DNA of 64,000 nt from G963667675 sp964291545 (GCA_964291545.2 OZ219860.1:930001-994000), one strand, 5' to 3'. Positions 41,502 through 51,513 are shown, numbered from the stretch's first letter. Translations and numbers: made by a program. The notes: generated by a model not told the origin, from the letters alone.

Positions 41502-43292
41502 CTATTCGCGGTGAGGAGCGTACTCCAGGGCGCTTATGGACTGGGCCATACCCAGGGATAAGTGTTCTGCCCAGCTATCCAACTGGGGTCCCAGGGGGAA
41601 CACCTGGTTTGCCCCGTACACCCCTATCCCCATGCCGTTGTCCCGCATCCACTGGCCCATCTCCAACTGGATCTCCCAGCGGTCGTCGAAGTCAAACGTG
41701 TCGTAGGCCGCATTCATGCGCTCGGTAAACCACGGGTGGTCCCAGCCGACACCCCAGAGCAATTCCGGGTCGTAAGAGATGCGGTGCAGCGACAGCGGCT
41801 CACCGCCGAAGGTGTTGATGTGCTGGCAGGTGATACCCTCTTGCGTCCGCGCCTTGTAGGCGTCGTACAAATCGCCTAGGGGAACGTTCTTATACACGGC
41901 GTTGATGCCCACGTCCTGCAGCATTCCTGCGATGGCCACGCAGGCCGCCTCGGTAATAGCCTCGGCTGTACTGGAGGCCGTCGAAATCGATATGTCGAAG
42001 CCGTCCCCGTAGCCCGCCTCTTCCAGCAGTTGCCTGGACTTCTCCGGGTCATAGGGCCACTCCCAACCCTCAGGCCACTGGCTCTTGAACGGTACCCATC
42101 CATAGCTGGACGAAGGCTCTCCCTCGCCATGCAGCAACTCGTCTACCAGCTTCTGCCTGTCTATGGCCAGCCCTATGGCCTCGCGCACTTTCCTGGCCCG
42201 CTCCCAGCCTGCAGAGCCAAGCTCCGGGTCGCTGGCAATCCAGGGCTGTTCGGGGTCGTACCCCGGCCACTGCCTGTCGGTGCCCACGAAGGTGTACCCG
42301 TTCTGCCAGATGATTAGGTTCATCTCGCCGGCGCCCTTCAGGGACATGAACTTGGTGGTATCCAGCTTCGCCGCTTCGGGTAACGAGTCCGGGGTTGCCG
42401 ACCAGGTATCTATCCTGCCGGTCTGGAAGTTGGCCAGCGCGGTGGCTTCCTGAGGTATCGCCAGCAGGACCAGCTCAGCGAACTCGGGCGTCTTGCGCCA
42501 GTGGTCCCGCACCGCCGTAAACCTTAGAGACTCGGACTGGTTCAGCTCCGCCAACTCCCACGGCCCCGTTCCGACCAGTTGCGGGAGTGCTTCATCGTGG
42601 CTTAGTCCATCTGCCAGCAGCGATTCCCACTGCGTCTTGCTGAAAATCCACGCCGAATTTTGCGCCGGGAAGTCTATCCAAGTCAGCACGTCCGGCGCCG
42701 GAATCACCGTGTCCAACTCCAGCGTGTAGTCGTCCAGGGCTAACCAATAGCCCTCCGGATGGTCGAAGATGTCTTGGATTTGGGCACAGCCGCAAGTCCC
42801 GTCATCACCCCCAAGCTCCCTGACGGAGTTGATGACGTCATCCGGCGTCAACGGTCCCCAGTCTCCGTGGAACGTGATCCCCTCATGGAGCTCGAAGGTC
42901 CACGTCCTGTTGTCCGGGGCGACAGACCACTCCTTGACCATCAGGCCCCGGTATATCGAGTCTTTGTCCAGTCTGAACAGGCCCTCATGACCGGCCATTG
43001 CAATGTTTCCGCCGCTGGTCCCCGGACGGTAACGGGTATGCGGCCCATAGGCCTGTAGCGCTTGAAACGAGGTTGTAAGGGTGCCATATGGCCCGGGGTC
43101 CGGGGGTTCGGTAGGCGCCGCGGTTGTCGCCTCGGGAGTCGGCACGGGCGTAGAGGTGGCGATTGCCTCCACCTCAGGCTCAGGCTCAGGGGTTGCCGTT
43201 GCGCTGGTCCCGCAGGCGACTGCGATTACCAGCAACAACGCGGCCAGCAGAGGCGTTAGGCACCCGGGATTCAACAAAAACCGTCCAAACAT
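41502..43292 (-). CDS. ABC transporter substrate-binding lipoprotein (family 5)
   Basis: A 596-residue solute-binding protein of the dipeptide/oligopeptide/nickel type. It has a signal peptide with lipobox IAVAC, a Pro/Thr/Glu-rich linker, and the family-5 pattern (LVVKEWSVAPDNRTWTFELHEGITFHGD, then VREAIGLAIDRQKLVDELLHG, and PYDPEKSRQLLEEAGY). No permease or ATPase gene is adjacent, so its transporter is encoded elsewhere. GGGAGG precedes ATG 43292. The ligand could be a peptide, sugar or other organic. Confidence 0.92.
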   Translation of the reverse strand: MFGRFLLNPGCLTPLLAALLLVIAVACGTSATATPEPEPEVEAIATSTPVPTPEATTAAPTEPPDPGPYGTLTTSFQALQAYGPHTRYRPGTSGGNIAMAGHEGLFRLDKDSIYRGLMVKEWSVAPDNRTWTFELHEGITFHGDWGPLTPDDVINSVRELGGDDGTCGCAQIQDIFDHPEGYWLALDDYTLELDTVIPAPDVLTWIDFPAQNSAWIFSKTQWESLLADGLSHDEALPQLVGTGPWELAELNQSESLRFTAVRDHWRKTPEFAELVLLAIPQEATALANFQTGRIDTWSATPDSLPEAAKLDTTKFMSLKGAGEMNLIIWQNGYTFVGTDRQWPGYDPEQPWIASDPELGSAGWERARKVREAIGLAIDRQKLVDELLHGEGEPSSSYGWVPFKSQWPEGWEWPYDPEKSRQLLEEAGYGDGFDISISTASSTAEAITEAACVAIAGMLQDVGINAVYKNVPLGDLYDAYKARTQEGITCQHINTFGGEPLSLHRISYDPELLWGVGWDHPWFTERMNAAYDTFDFDDRWEIQLEMGQWMRDNGMGIGVYGANQVFPLGPQLDSWAEHLSLGMAQSISALEYAPHRE

Positions 43293-43693
43293 GCTGAAAC
43301 CTCCCTGTTGTTTACAACTCCGCCAAGCCCTGGAAACTCTGCCGGAATTCCCTTGTTGCGCCTTTCCCGCCGTCGGTTATTGCCGACGATAGCTTGTGCG
43401 GCCGCGCGCAAGCTATCACACAGTCGGTTGCGTGTCAATGACAACCGCATGAATCTGCTTGGCAGTGGACAGAATCCGTCGAAAACTCTCAAAACATTAC
43501 GAGATATGATTGCCACACTACGAATTCATCTCTGGCGCCCGCTCTGCGCCCGTCCAAAAATCCCGCCCTTATGGACCGGCCTGTAGCCCGCTGCTTTCCC
43601 TACAACTTCCTTCCCAGCCGCAGCCTCCCCTGTTTCTTGACACCTGCATGGCCCTGGCATAACATCGCCCCACACCTGAGCCGAGGAGGATGC
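43293..43693. other. Divergent intergenic region with two inverted repeats
   Basis: 401 bases between the binding-protein gene and the first zinc dehydrogenase. It holds two adjacent inverted repeats at 43371-43417 but no gene. Promoters for both sides presumably lie here. Confidence 0.5.
43371..43417. repeat. Two adjacent inverted repeats
   Basis: CGTCGG-TTATTG-CCGACG (43371-43388), sharing its last base with GATAGCTTG-N12-CAAGCTATC (43388-43417). No T tract follows, so these look more like operators or structured leaders than terminators. Confidence 0.55.
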
Positions 43694-44794
43694 ATGAAAG
43701 GCCGCGTCGTCATCCTGAAAGAGTACACCAAGCCCTTCGTCATCGAGGAGTACGAGGCCCCGGACCCCGAGCCGGGCGCCGTCCTGCTCCGCATAACCCA
43801 GGCGGGCATCTGCGGCTCCGACCTGCATCGCTGGCGGGGAGACATCAGCATCCCCTTGCCTCCCTCAGGTTTCTGCGCCGGCCACGAAGGCGCCGGGGTT
43901 ATCGCCAAGCTGGGGCCTGGTGTCACCCACGACTGGCTGGGCCAGCCCATAAAAGAAGGCGACCGGCTCATGTACACCTCCATCAAGCCCTGCCTCCGGT
44001 GCTACCAGTGCATCAACGGCAACGAGAACTGGTGCTCCACCCCCCAGAAACCCCGCATCGCCGGAGAGTGGCCCTATTTCCACGGAACCTATGCCGACTA
44101 CTACTACATCAGTCCCAACCAGGCCGTCTTTGCCGTACCGCCCGAGCTGCCCGACCATGTCCTCAGTTTCGTCAACTGTGCCATGGGCACCGTCACCGAA
44201 GGCCTTGACCGGGCCGGGTGCAAGGAAGGCGACTACGTGGTCATCCAGGGCGCCGGCGGGCTGGGTCTAAACGCCACCGCCATGGCCAAGGACATGGGCG
44301 CCCACAAGATTATTGTCCTGGACCGCCTGGATAAGCGGCTGGAACTGGCCCGCGAGTTCGGGGCCAGCCACACCATCAACATAGAGAAGTACGATACCCA
44401 GGAGTCGCGGGTGGAGCGCATCCGGGAAATTACCGAGGGCCGCATGGCCGACATCGTCATGGAGCTGGTGGGCCATCCTGGGCTGCTCATCGAAGGCCTG
44501 GACTATCTTGGCAACGGCGGCACCTTTATCGAGATCGGCGACATCATGCGGGGACGCAAAATCCCCTTCGATGCCACTCGTATGAACCGCGCCAAGAAGA
44601 TCATCGGCTCCGCCATGTTCCGGCCCAGCCTGCTTCCGGTCATGATGGAGATGCTGGTCAAGAACCGCGGCCGGTGGCCCTACGAAAAAATCATCAGCAA
44701 CGTATTCCCGCTGGACGATGTCAACACCGCCTTCGAGCAGGCCGAATGGGTCAACCGGCAGACCCAGGTGACCAGGGCAGTGCTCGTCCCATAA
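43694..44794 (+). CDS. Zinc-dependent medium-chain dehydrogenase, copy 1
   Basis: A 366-residue dehydrogenase. Catalytic zinc ligands are Cys in GICGSDLHRW and His-Glu in AGHEGAG; the structural-zinc loop has four Cys (CLRCYQCINGNENWC). The Rossmann motif is GAGGLGLNATAMAK followed by an acidic turn (VLDRL) that favours NAD. It begins with ATG 43694 after GAGGAGG; the longer frame is unsupported. Copy 2 follows 68 bases downstream and is clearly similar throughout. Substrate unknown, likely an alcohol or polyol. Confidence 0.92.
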   Translation: MKGRVVILKEYTKPFVIEEYEAPDPEPGAVLLRITQAGICGSDLHRWRGDISIPLPPSGFCAGHEGAGVIAKLGPGVTHDWLGQPIKEGDRLMYTSIKPCLRCYQCINGNENWCSTPQKPRIAGEWPYFHGTYADYYYISPNQAVFAVPPELPDHVLSFVNCAMGTVTEGLDRAGCKEGDYVVIQGAGGLGLNATAMAKDMGAHKIIVLDRLDKRLELAREFGASHTINIEKYDTQESRVERIREITEGRMADIVMELVGHPGLLIEGLDYLGNGGTFIEIGDIMRGRKIPFDATRMNRAKKIIGSAMFRPSLLPVMMEMLVKNRGRWPYEKIISNVFPLDDVNTAFEQAEWVNRQTQVTRAVLVP

Positions 44795-44862
44795 ATTAGC
44801 CCCGCCGCCGGCGTGAGTGCACCCGTGCGTAGTCTCACCCACATTGACCACGAGGAGAGGTT

Positions 44863-45972
44863 ATGAAAGGCCGCGTCGTCATCCTGAAGCAGTACACCGA
44901 GCCCTTCGACATCCGGGAGTACGATGTCCCCGACCCGGAACCCGGCGCAATCGTGCTGAAGATGTCCCAGGCCGGAATCTGCGGCTCCGACCTTCACCGC
45001 TGGCGCGGGGACCAGGACCCGGATCTGCGGCCCGTGCCGCCGGAAGGGCTGGCCACGGGCCACGAGGGTACCGGCGCCATTTACAAGCTGGGAGATGGCG
45101 TCACCACCGACGGCCTGGGCCGTCCTCTCAAAGAAGGCGACCGGGTCATACACACCGCCTTTCCCTCGTGCTATCGCTGCTACCAATGCCTCAGCGGCAA
45201 GCCCAACTGGTGCCCCAGCCGCGGCGCCCAGGGCAAGGCCGGCGACTGGCCCTATTTCACCGGCACCTTCGCCGACTACTTCTACGTTCGCCCCAACCAG
45301 CCGGTATTTCTCGTCCCCGACGAACTTCCTGACAACGTCCTGGGCTTCATCAACTGCGCCATGGGCACCGTCACCGAGGGGCTGATGCAGGCCGGATGCA
45401 AAGAGGGAGACTACGTGGTGATCCAGGGCGCCGGCGGCCTCGGCCTTAACGCCGTGGCCATGGCCAAGAACATGGGCGCACATCGGGTGATTGCCCTTGA
45501 CCGCCTGGAAAACCGTCTGGAATTGGCCGAGCAGTTCGGCGCCGACCATACCATCAACATCGAGGAGTTCAACACCCCCGAGACCCGCAAGAGCCGGGTC
45601 ATGGAACTGACCGGCGGCCGGGGCGCCAACATAGGCATGGACCTGGTGGGCCACCCCGACTTGCTCGTCGAGGGAATCGACTTCCTGACCCGAGGCGGCA
45701 CCTATCTGGAAATCGGCAAGGTATCTTCCGGGCCCAGTGTGGACTTCGATCCTTCAACCTTGCTGGCCGGCAAGAAGATTATGGCGTCCTCCATGTACCC
45801 ACCCATCCGGATACCCATGATGATGGAAATGATCCAGCAGAACATGGACCGCCTGCCCTTCGACAAGATTATTTCCAACACCTTCCCCCTGGCCGACGTC
45901 AACCAGGCATTCGCCCAAGCCGAGTGGGCCGACCGCCAGACTTCCGTCACCCGGGCCGTCCTGGTGCCCTGA
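44863..45972 (+). CDS. Zinc-dependent medium-chain dehydrogenase, copy 2
   Basis: A 369-residue paralogue of the preceding gene, sharing the MKGRVVILK start, GICGSDLHRWRGD, a four-Cys zinc loop (CYRCYQCLSGKPNWC), the GAGGLGLNAVAMAK Rossmann motif and the TSVTRAVLVP end. Differences concentrate around the substrate side (residues 45-60, and 260-310), hinting at different substrates. Probably one transcript with copy 1. Confidence 0.92.
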   Translation: MKGRVVILKQYTEPFDIREYDVPDPEPGAIVLKMSQAGICGSDLHRWRGDQDPDLRPVPPEGLATGHEGTGAIYKLGDGVTTDGLGRPLKEGDRVIHTAFPSCYRCYQCLSGKPNWCPSRGAQGKAGDWPYFTGTFADYFYVRPNQPVFLVPDELPDNVLGFINCAMGTVTEGLMQAGCKEGDYVVIQGAGGLGLNAVAMAKNMGAHRVIALDRLENRLELAEQFGADHTINIEEFNTPETRKSRVMELTGGRGANIGMDLVGHPDLLVEGIDFLTRGGTYLEIGKVSSGPSVDFDPSTLLAGKKIMASSMYPPIRIPMMMEMIQQNMDRLPFDKIISNTFPLADVNQAFAQAEWADRQTSVTRAVLVP

Positions 45973-46023
45973 ACTCTTAACCCCCACAGCTGCGGACCGG
46001 CGCGTCGCTCAGAAGCTAACGCT

Positions 46024-46596
46024 TTGACCTCACTGGAACAATTCGTCCAAGACTTCGCAAACGCAGTAGTCGCCGCAGACCATACGCGGCCGCAAGCCGT
46101 GAATGCTACCAGCGCCAGGCCGGGGATTGGCACTCTCCCGGAAGACGAGGCGCTGCGCCTGATTGCCCGCGAATTGGAGTTGGCGGCCGATTCGCCCTAC
46201 TCCGGCCGCATCTCCCTGGACGTCCCCTATCCCGACGCTCCCGACCAGACGTGCAGCCTTTGCATCGGCAGGCAGCCCCACTGGACCCTCGCGGCAGAGG
46301 TGAGGATGCTCCGTTATGTCAACGAGGACGGAACGCTGGCTGGCAACATCCTGGCTCACCATCGCGCCGCTGTTGCCGCCTGCGTAAAACTGGCCGCCTC
46401 TCCGTTGGGCGAGAACAAAGCGATAGTAATCTACGGCTTCGACGACCGCCAATGGCCCCTGGACCCCGCCATAGACGGCTTCGAGAGGCTGGCCCGTGCA
46501 AAAGTGGAGTTGGGCCCGCGTTGCGAGGCGAAATTCGATAATTTGTGGCACCCGGTCTACGCCCGGGGACGGGCATTCGGGTGGAGCATTGGTTGA
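46024..46596 (+). CDS. Hypothetical protein
   Basis: A 190-residue protein beginning with TTG 46024, 51 bases after dehydrogenase copy 2. It has no signal peptide, membrane segment or motif I recognise. A single CSLCIG Cys pair lies near residue 80, with a Trp-containing C-terminus. Codon use matches the neighbours. The start has no clear ribosome site, so it may be shorter. Confidence 0.5.
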   Translation: MTSLEQFVQDFANAVVAADHTRPQAVNATSARPGIGTLPEDEALRLIARELELAADSPYSGRISLDVPYPDAPDQTCSLCIGRQPHWTLAAEVRMLRYVNEDGTLAGNILAHHRAAVAACVKLAASPLGENKAIVIYGFDDRQWPLDPAIDGFERLARAKVELGPRCEAKFDNLWHPVYARGRAFGWSIG

Positions 46597-46636
46597 GGGG
46601 CTTGAAGCCGGCCCCGTAGCTGCAGCCGCCCCTGGG

Positions 46637-47758
46637 CTACAGCCCCAAGGCGTCAGCCAGTAGGCGGCGGTGGAACCTGGGATTGCCCAGGTAGTGATAC
46701 AGCGTGCGGGAAGCCGTGGTGTGCAGCGTCAGCCCGTACTCGGTCATGCCTCCCAGTCCGGCGTGTACCTCGTGGGCGTAGTTGCAGGCCTGGTGATAGG
46801 CCTCCGAACCCACTGCCTTGGCCAGGTGTACGCTTTCCTGCGCCGGCCGGTCAGTGTCCAGCTTCCACAGCGCCTCGTAGGTCGTCCATCGCGCCGAGTC
46901 CAGGTGGTTGACCAGGTTGATGATGTGGTCCTGCACCCGCTGGAAACGGCCGACAGGCGTACCGAACTGTACCCTGGTGCGGCTATAGTCCACCGACATC
47001 TCGTACACCGATTGGCACCCGCCCACCTGGAAGGCCCCCAATACGGGAATGGTGCGGTCGATGGCCCACTGCAAGGCCTCCCATCCGCCGTCGAACGACA
47101 GCCCCAACAGGTCCGACTCCGCTACGGCCACGTCGTTAAACTTCACTTCAGCCATGTTCCAGGAAAAGCCCGGCAGCGGCCGGACATCCACCCCCGGCGC
47201 CAAAGTGGACACCGTTACCAGCCCAACCTGGCCGCCGTCTTCAGAGCGGACGGCGCACAAAAGATGACTGGCGGAGTTGGCGTCGAACACGTATGCCTTG
47301 GAGCCGTTCAGCCGCAGGCCTGCCCCGTTCTTATGGGCGACCAGCTGCACGTCCTCCTGCTCCCAGCCGTAGTCGGCCTCGGTCACTGCCGGCGCTAACG
47401 TCCGTTCCCCGCTGGCCAGCAGCGGCAGCCATTCCTTCTTCTGCTCTTCAGTCCCCCCAGCCAGGATGGTGGAGGCGCCCAGAATCGCCGAAGAAATGTG
47501 TGGACCCGGCACTGGGCCTTTGCCCAGTTCCTCGAACAGCACTCCGGCGTCGGTCAGCGAGCCGCCTTCCCCGCCGTACTCTAGTGGCACCGCAATGCCC
47601 AGCCATCCGGTCTCCGCTAGTTTGCTCCACGGTTCCGATGGAGCGGGATTGCCCGAGGCGGCAATCTCCAATAACGTCTCCTTGGGGTATTCCTGCTGCA
47701 CAAACCGGTGCACCACCGATTTGAGCATCTCCTGGTCAGGGGTCAAAGCTAGGTCCAT
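46637..47758 (-). CDS. Acyl-CoA dehydrogenase family protein
   Basis: A 373-residue acyl-CoA dehydrogenase: N-terminal helices (GWLGIAVPLEYGG), the middle beta domain (APAVTEADYGWE in place of the usual TEPxAGSD) and C-terminal helices ending YHYLGNPRFHRRLLAD. The weak FAD/substrate motif in the middle domain is typical of the CaiA/FadE-like secondary subunits in two-gene pairs. The neighbouring gene (47906-49140) is a second acyl-CoA dehydrogenase; such pairs often form alpha2beta2 enzymes acting on sterol side chains or branched acyl-CoA. Confidence 0.88.
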   Translation of the reverse strand: MDLALTPDQEMLKSVVHRFVQQEYPKETLLEIAASGNPAPSEPWSKLAETGWLGIAVPLEYGGEGGSLTDAGVLFEELGKGPVPGPHISSAILGASTILAGGTEEQKKEWLPLLASGERTLAPAVTEADYGWEQEDVQLVAHKNGAGLRLNGSKAYVFDANSASHLLCAVRSEDGGQVGLVTVSTLAPGVDVRPLPGFSWNMAEVKFNDVAVAESDLLGLSFDGGWEALQWAIDRTIPVLGAFQVGGCQSVYEMSVDYSRTRVQFGTPVGRFQRVQDHIINLVNHLDSARWTTYEALWKLDTDRPAQESVHLAKAVGSEAYHQACNYAHEVHAGLGGMTEYGLTLHTTASRTLYHYLGNPRFHRRLLADALGL

Positions 47759-47905
47759 TTCTACTCCCGTTTTATTCCCCGCAAAGGATACCGGCCCATG
47801 CTCGGGGGCCGGCCGTTCGTCCTGAGGGAAATCTAAGGGCGGGCGGCCGGGGGCGCCGGCGAGGAATCGTCTATGAGGTTTCGATTATCGGCAATCTGTT
47901 CTCGG

Positions 47906-49140
47906 TCAGGCCAAAGCCCCCGCTTTCTCCCTGACCTCCCGGCCGATACCGATTCGCCGGGCCATGATTACTTTCTGTATGTCCGCCGTGCCGGCGGGGT
48001 GCACGCCGATGATCGCCGAACGCTGGAAGGCCTCCATGTGTCCGTCCTCGGCCCCCAGTTCTGGGTCGTAGGTCAAAGCTGCAGGCCCCAGGATGTCCAG
48101 GATGTACGTTGCCTGGCGCAGGTTAGACATCTTGCGGAAATATGAGTTCTGCGGGCCCTCATAGGTCATAGGCGTCTTGCTGTGGCGCATCCAGTAGTTG
48201 CGCATGCCGAACAGCCGGGCGATCTCGGACTCCACGAACACGTCCACCAGGCGGTCCCGCGCCTCCGGGTCCTTGCTGATAGGCTGGCCCCGCCGCTGGT
48301 GGGTGCGGCAATATTCAAACAGCCTGTCCACCATCCAGTTTCGCCGGGCCGCCCTTCCCCCCGCGCCGTGCTCCAGTTCCAGGTGTGTAGTGGCCACCTT
48401 CCATCCCTGGTTTTCTCCGCCCACCAGGTTGAAGGCGGGGACCCGCACGTTGTCGAAGTACACCGTGTTCTTCTCGCCGCTGCCGGCGCCTCCCTCGCCC
48501 CCGGAGATTAGCATCTCCATGGGTTGAATCGTGATGCCCGGCAGGTCGCCGGGAATCATGAACCAGCCCAGGTTCTGGTGACGCGGGGCGTCGGGGTCGG
48601 TGACCAGCAATGTCCACATGTAGTCGGCGCCGAACGAACTTCCCACGTATATCTTCTGCCCGTTGACTATGTAGTCTTCCCCGTCCCGTATCGCCGTGGC
48701 CTTCACGTTGGCCAAGTCCGACCCGGCCTCAGGCTCCGATAAGAGCTGCCAGGTGCGCACCCTGCCTTTCATTATGTTGGGAAGAAAGAACTGCTTTTGC
48801 TCTTCACTCCCCCATACCAGGATGGACGCCCCCCCAGTCTGCCTCCCGTGTCGTAGTAAGGCGGAATGGTCAACCCGTATTCGTCGATCTCTTCCTCGAG
48901 AATTACCGACTGGTCGACCGTCAGGCCGCCGCCGCCGTACTCCACGGGGGCGGTGGCCCATAGCCAGCCCTTGTCCCCCAGGCGGCGGCCCAGTTCCCGC
49001 CGCTTCTGGTATTGCTCATAGGTAAGGTCAATGGAATCGGGCGGGTGAACGATGTCCTCTGGCATGTTGTCTTTCAGCCAGTCCCGCACCTCTACTCGAA
49101 ATCGTTCCTGCTCTTCGGTGTATCTGGGTTCAAAGTCCAT
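47906..49140 (-). pseudogene. Acyl-CoA dehydrogenase, frameshifted (break in a 7-C/G run at 48829-48835)
   Basis: Two frames together make one complete acyl-CoA dehydrogenase. The first, from ATG 49140, encodes the N-terminal helices to DTGGRLGG. The second continues as ASILVWGSEEQKQFFLP, through the strong middle-domain motif LLSEPEAGSDLANV, to the C-terminal helices. They meet at a run of seven C on plus; adding one base would restore a continuous frame of about 411 residues. This is either a recent inactivating deletion or a sequencing/assembly error. The rest of the gene shows no decay, which favours an error or a very recent event. Probable partner of the 46637-47758 gene. Confidence 0.85.
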
Positions 49141-49748
49141 TGAGGGTGTCCCCCTTTATTCCCTTCCGAGCTTGGCCCACCGGCCAGGCGAATTGCAACT
49201 TGGAATTATGCCAGAGGAGAAAATATGTCGCAACCATCATGAACACCACCTCCCGCCCTTCATATTCCCTAAGTCCCCCAACTAACACTCGCCACCCCCA
49301 CAGCTTGCCGCCATCCTTCTGATTCGTAGGGGCAACCCTCGTGGTTGCCCTGGCATCGCTGATTGCCGCCCCCGCGAACGAAGACCATCGCCTCCCCCAG
49401 ACATAGCCCCTCCGTTCGCCCTGAGCCTGCCCTGAGGCTCTCGAAGGGGGTTACCGAAGGGCCCCTTCCAACAGCCCTACCTACTGACATTTCCCCCTTT
49501 CCAACCCTCGGTGACATCCCCTACCATGGAATACATGAAAACCCACCCGCCGGCCATCCCAAAATGGGCGGAAATGAGCGGAAATGGAGGGGAACCTAAA
49601 TTTTCTCCCTCCCGTCCCGTGAGCTGCATTACCCCGCTTGCCATAGATTCGGCTTGCATATAACATTGGGGAGCGTCGACCGTCGGCTTTCGAGGCCAAC
49701 GCTGGCTCTCCATACTCATAGCTCTACAAACAAGAGGACAAGGTTGCC
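49141..49748. other. Intergenic region, 608 bases
   Basis: The longest non-coding stretch here, between divergent genes. It contains a fragment of the dispersed repeat (around 49412-49446) and a GCGGAAATG pair near 49570-49585. Open frames across it have poor composition and no ribosome sites. No RNA gene recognised. Confidence 0.5.
49412..49446. repeat. Dispersed repeat fragment
   Basis: CCGTTCGCCCTGAGCC, a short spacer and CTGAGGCTCTCGAAG (49432-49446). The last 15 bases are identical to 30123-30137. The layout resembles the intergenic REP-like palindromes often seen in Chloroflexota. Confidence 0.6.
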
Positions 49749-51422
49749 ATGCCATCTATGACGGGTAAAGAGGCCCTGGCCCGGATGCTCATCGCCGAAG
49801 GGCTGGACTACGTGTTCGGAAATCCCGGCACCAGCGAGAGCCCCTTGCTGGACGTGCTCCAGGACTACCCCCAGTTGAAGTACGTGCAAGCACTGCAGGA
49901 GGGCACCGCCGTGGGCATGGCCGACGGCTACGCCCGGGCCACCGGCAAGCCCTCCTTCGCCAACATCCACATCGCCGGCGGACTGGCCAATGGCATCAGC
50001 GCCCTGTACAACGCATACCGGGGCGGCACGCCCCTGGTCCTCACCGCCGGGAACTCCGACACCCGTATGTTTATGGCTGACCCCTCCCTTTCCGGCGACC
50101 TCGTAGCCATGACCGCCCAGTACACCAAGTGGAGCGCCGAGATCATCCACGCCTCAGACGTCCCCATAGCCGTCAGGCGGGCCTTCAAGGAAGCCAAGAC
50201 GCCTCCCTCCGGCCCCGTGTTCCTATCCTTCCCCTGGGACTCCATGGACGACGTTGCCGACGTGGAAATCGCTCCCTCATCGCCGGGCTACTTTCGTACC
50301 CGCCCCGACCGCGACGCCGTGGCCAGGACTTCTGAGTTGCTGTCCCAGGCGGAGAACCCCGTCATCGTAGTGGGAGACCGGGTCGCCCAGTCTCGTGCGG
50401 TGCCCCAGATGACTCGTTTGGCCGAGCAATTGGGCGCCAAAGTCTATGCAGCCCTCTTTTCCGAGGTTAACTTCCCCACCAGCCACCCCCTCTGGGGCGG
50501 CGTGCTCAACCTCAACAACCCGGCCACCAGCGACTCATTCGCCGGCGCCGACGTCGTTCTCGCCGTTGGGGCAAACGTCTTCAACTCCTTCTTGTACATC
50601 GACCGGCCCTTCCTGTCCCCGTCCACCAAGCTGGTGCACCTGGACAGCAATGCCCAGCAGGTGGAGCGAATCTATCCCACCGAGATCGGGATACTGGCCG
50701 ACCCTGCAGCAGGGCTCGAGGAACTCTCCGACGCCTTGGGCCAGGACATGTCGGCTGCAGCCAAGGAAGCCGCCGCCACCAGGACCGCCGCCTTCGCCGA
50801 GGAACGCCGTCAGGCTAACGAGTCCTACCGCCGGCGACTCGACGCCTCCAAGGGACAGCAGCCCATGGCCGTCGACCGAATGATGCACGAACTGGCCCAG
50901 GCAGTGCCGCCAGACACCATCGTCGCCGATGAGTCCATAACCTCTCGCCCGTCGGTCATGCAAGCCTTTAGCTTCGACCAGCCGGACAGCCTGTTCGTCC
51001 TTCGCGGCGGCGCCCTTGGGTGGGCCATGCCCGGCGCTCTGGGCGTTCAGCTTGCCAACCCCGACCGGCCAGTCCTGGCAACCGTCGGCGACGGCTCTTC
51101 GCTCTACACCGTCCAGGCTCTGTGGACCGCAGCCCGCTATAACATCCCCGTGGTCTACGCCATCTGCAACAACCGCTCCTACCAGATCCTCAAGGTCAAC
51201 ATGGACATATACCTCCGCCGCATGCTGGACGACAAGGAACGCAAGAGCGAGTTCGTAGGCATGGACTTCGCCAACCCCTTAAACCTGGCGGGCATAGCAC
51301 AGGCCATGGGCGTAGCCGGCAAATCGATTACAGACCCCGATGAAATCGGCCCGGCCGTCCGCCAGGCCTTCGACAGCGGCAAGCCTGCGGTCCTCGACAT
51401 CAGCATCGCCGCTGCTCTATAG
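49749..51422 (+). CDS. Thiamine-diphosphate enzyme, benzoylformate decarboxylase/acetolactate synthase-like
   Basis: A 557-residue ThDP enzyme with all three domains: N-terminal PYR domain (YVFGNPGTSESPLLD; catalytic Glu in ALQEGTAVGMADGYARA), central domain, and PP domain with GDGSSLYTVQALW...NNRSY binding the cofactor. The pattern is closer to benzoylformate decarboxylase (MdlC) than to acetolactate synthase, so non-oxidative decarboxylation of a 2-oxo acid is likely. It is a single transcription unit divergent from the acyl-CoA dehydrogenases. The substrate remains open. Confidence 0.88.
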   Translation: MPSMTGKEALARMLIAEGLDYVFGNPGTSESPLLDVLQDYPQLKYVQALQEGTAVGMADGYARATGKPSFANIHIAGGLANGISALYNAYRGGTPLVLTAGNSDTRMFMADPSLSGDLVAMTAQYTKWSAEIIHASDVPIAVRRAFKEAKTPPSGPVFLSFPWDSMDDVADVEIAPSSPGYFRTRPDRDAVARTSELLSQAENPVIVVGDRVAQSRAVPQMTRLAEQLGAKVYAALFSEVNFPTSHPLWGGVLNLNNPATSDSFAGADVVLAVGANVFNSFLYIDRPFLSPSTKLVHLDSNAQQVERIYPTEIGILADPAAGLEELSDALGQDMSAAAKEAAATRTAAFAEERRQANESYRRRLDASKGQQPMAVDRMMHELAQAVPPDTIVADESITSRPSVMQAFSFDQPDSLFVLRGGALGWAMPGALGVQLANPDRPVLATVGDGSSLYTVQALWTAARYNIPVVYAICNNRSYQILKVNMDIYLRRMLDDKERKSEFVGMDFANPLNLAGIAQAMGVAGKSITDPDEIGPAVRQAFDSGKPAVLDISIAAAL

Positions 51423-51513
51423 CAGAACAGCCTACGGTTTCCATCTCGCCTCCGCTGCTCCGCGGTGTCCGGCTTCATCCACCCATGACTCACCGCGTTA
51501 TGTCACGTTGAGC

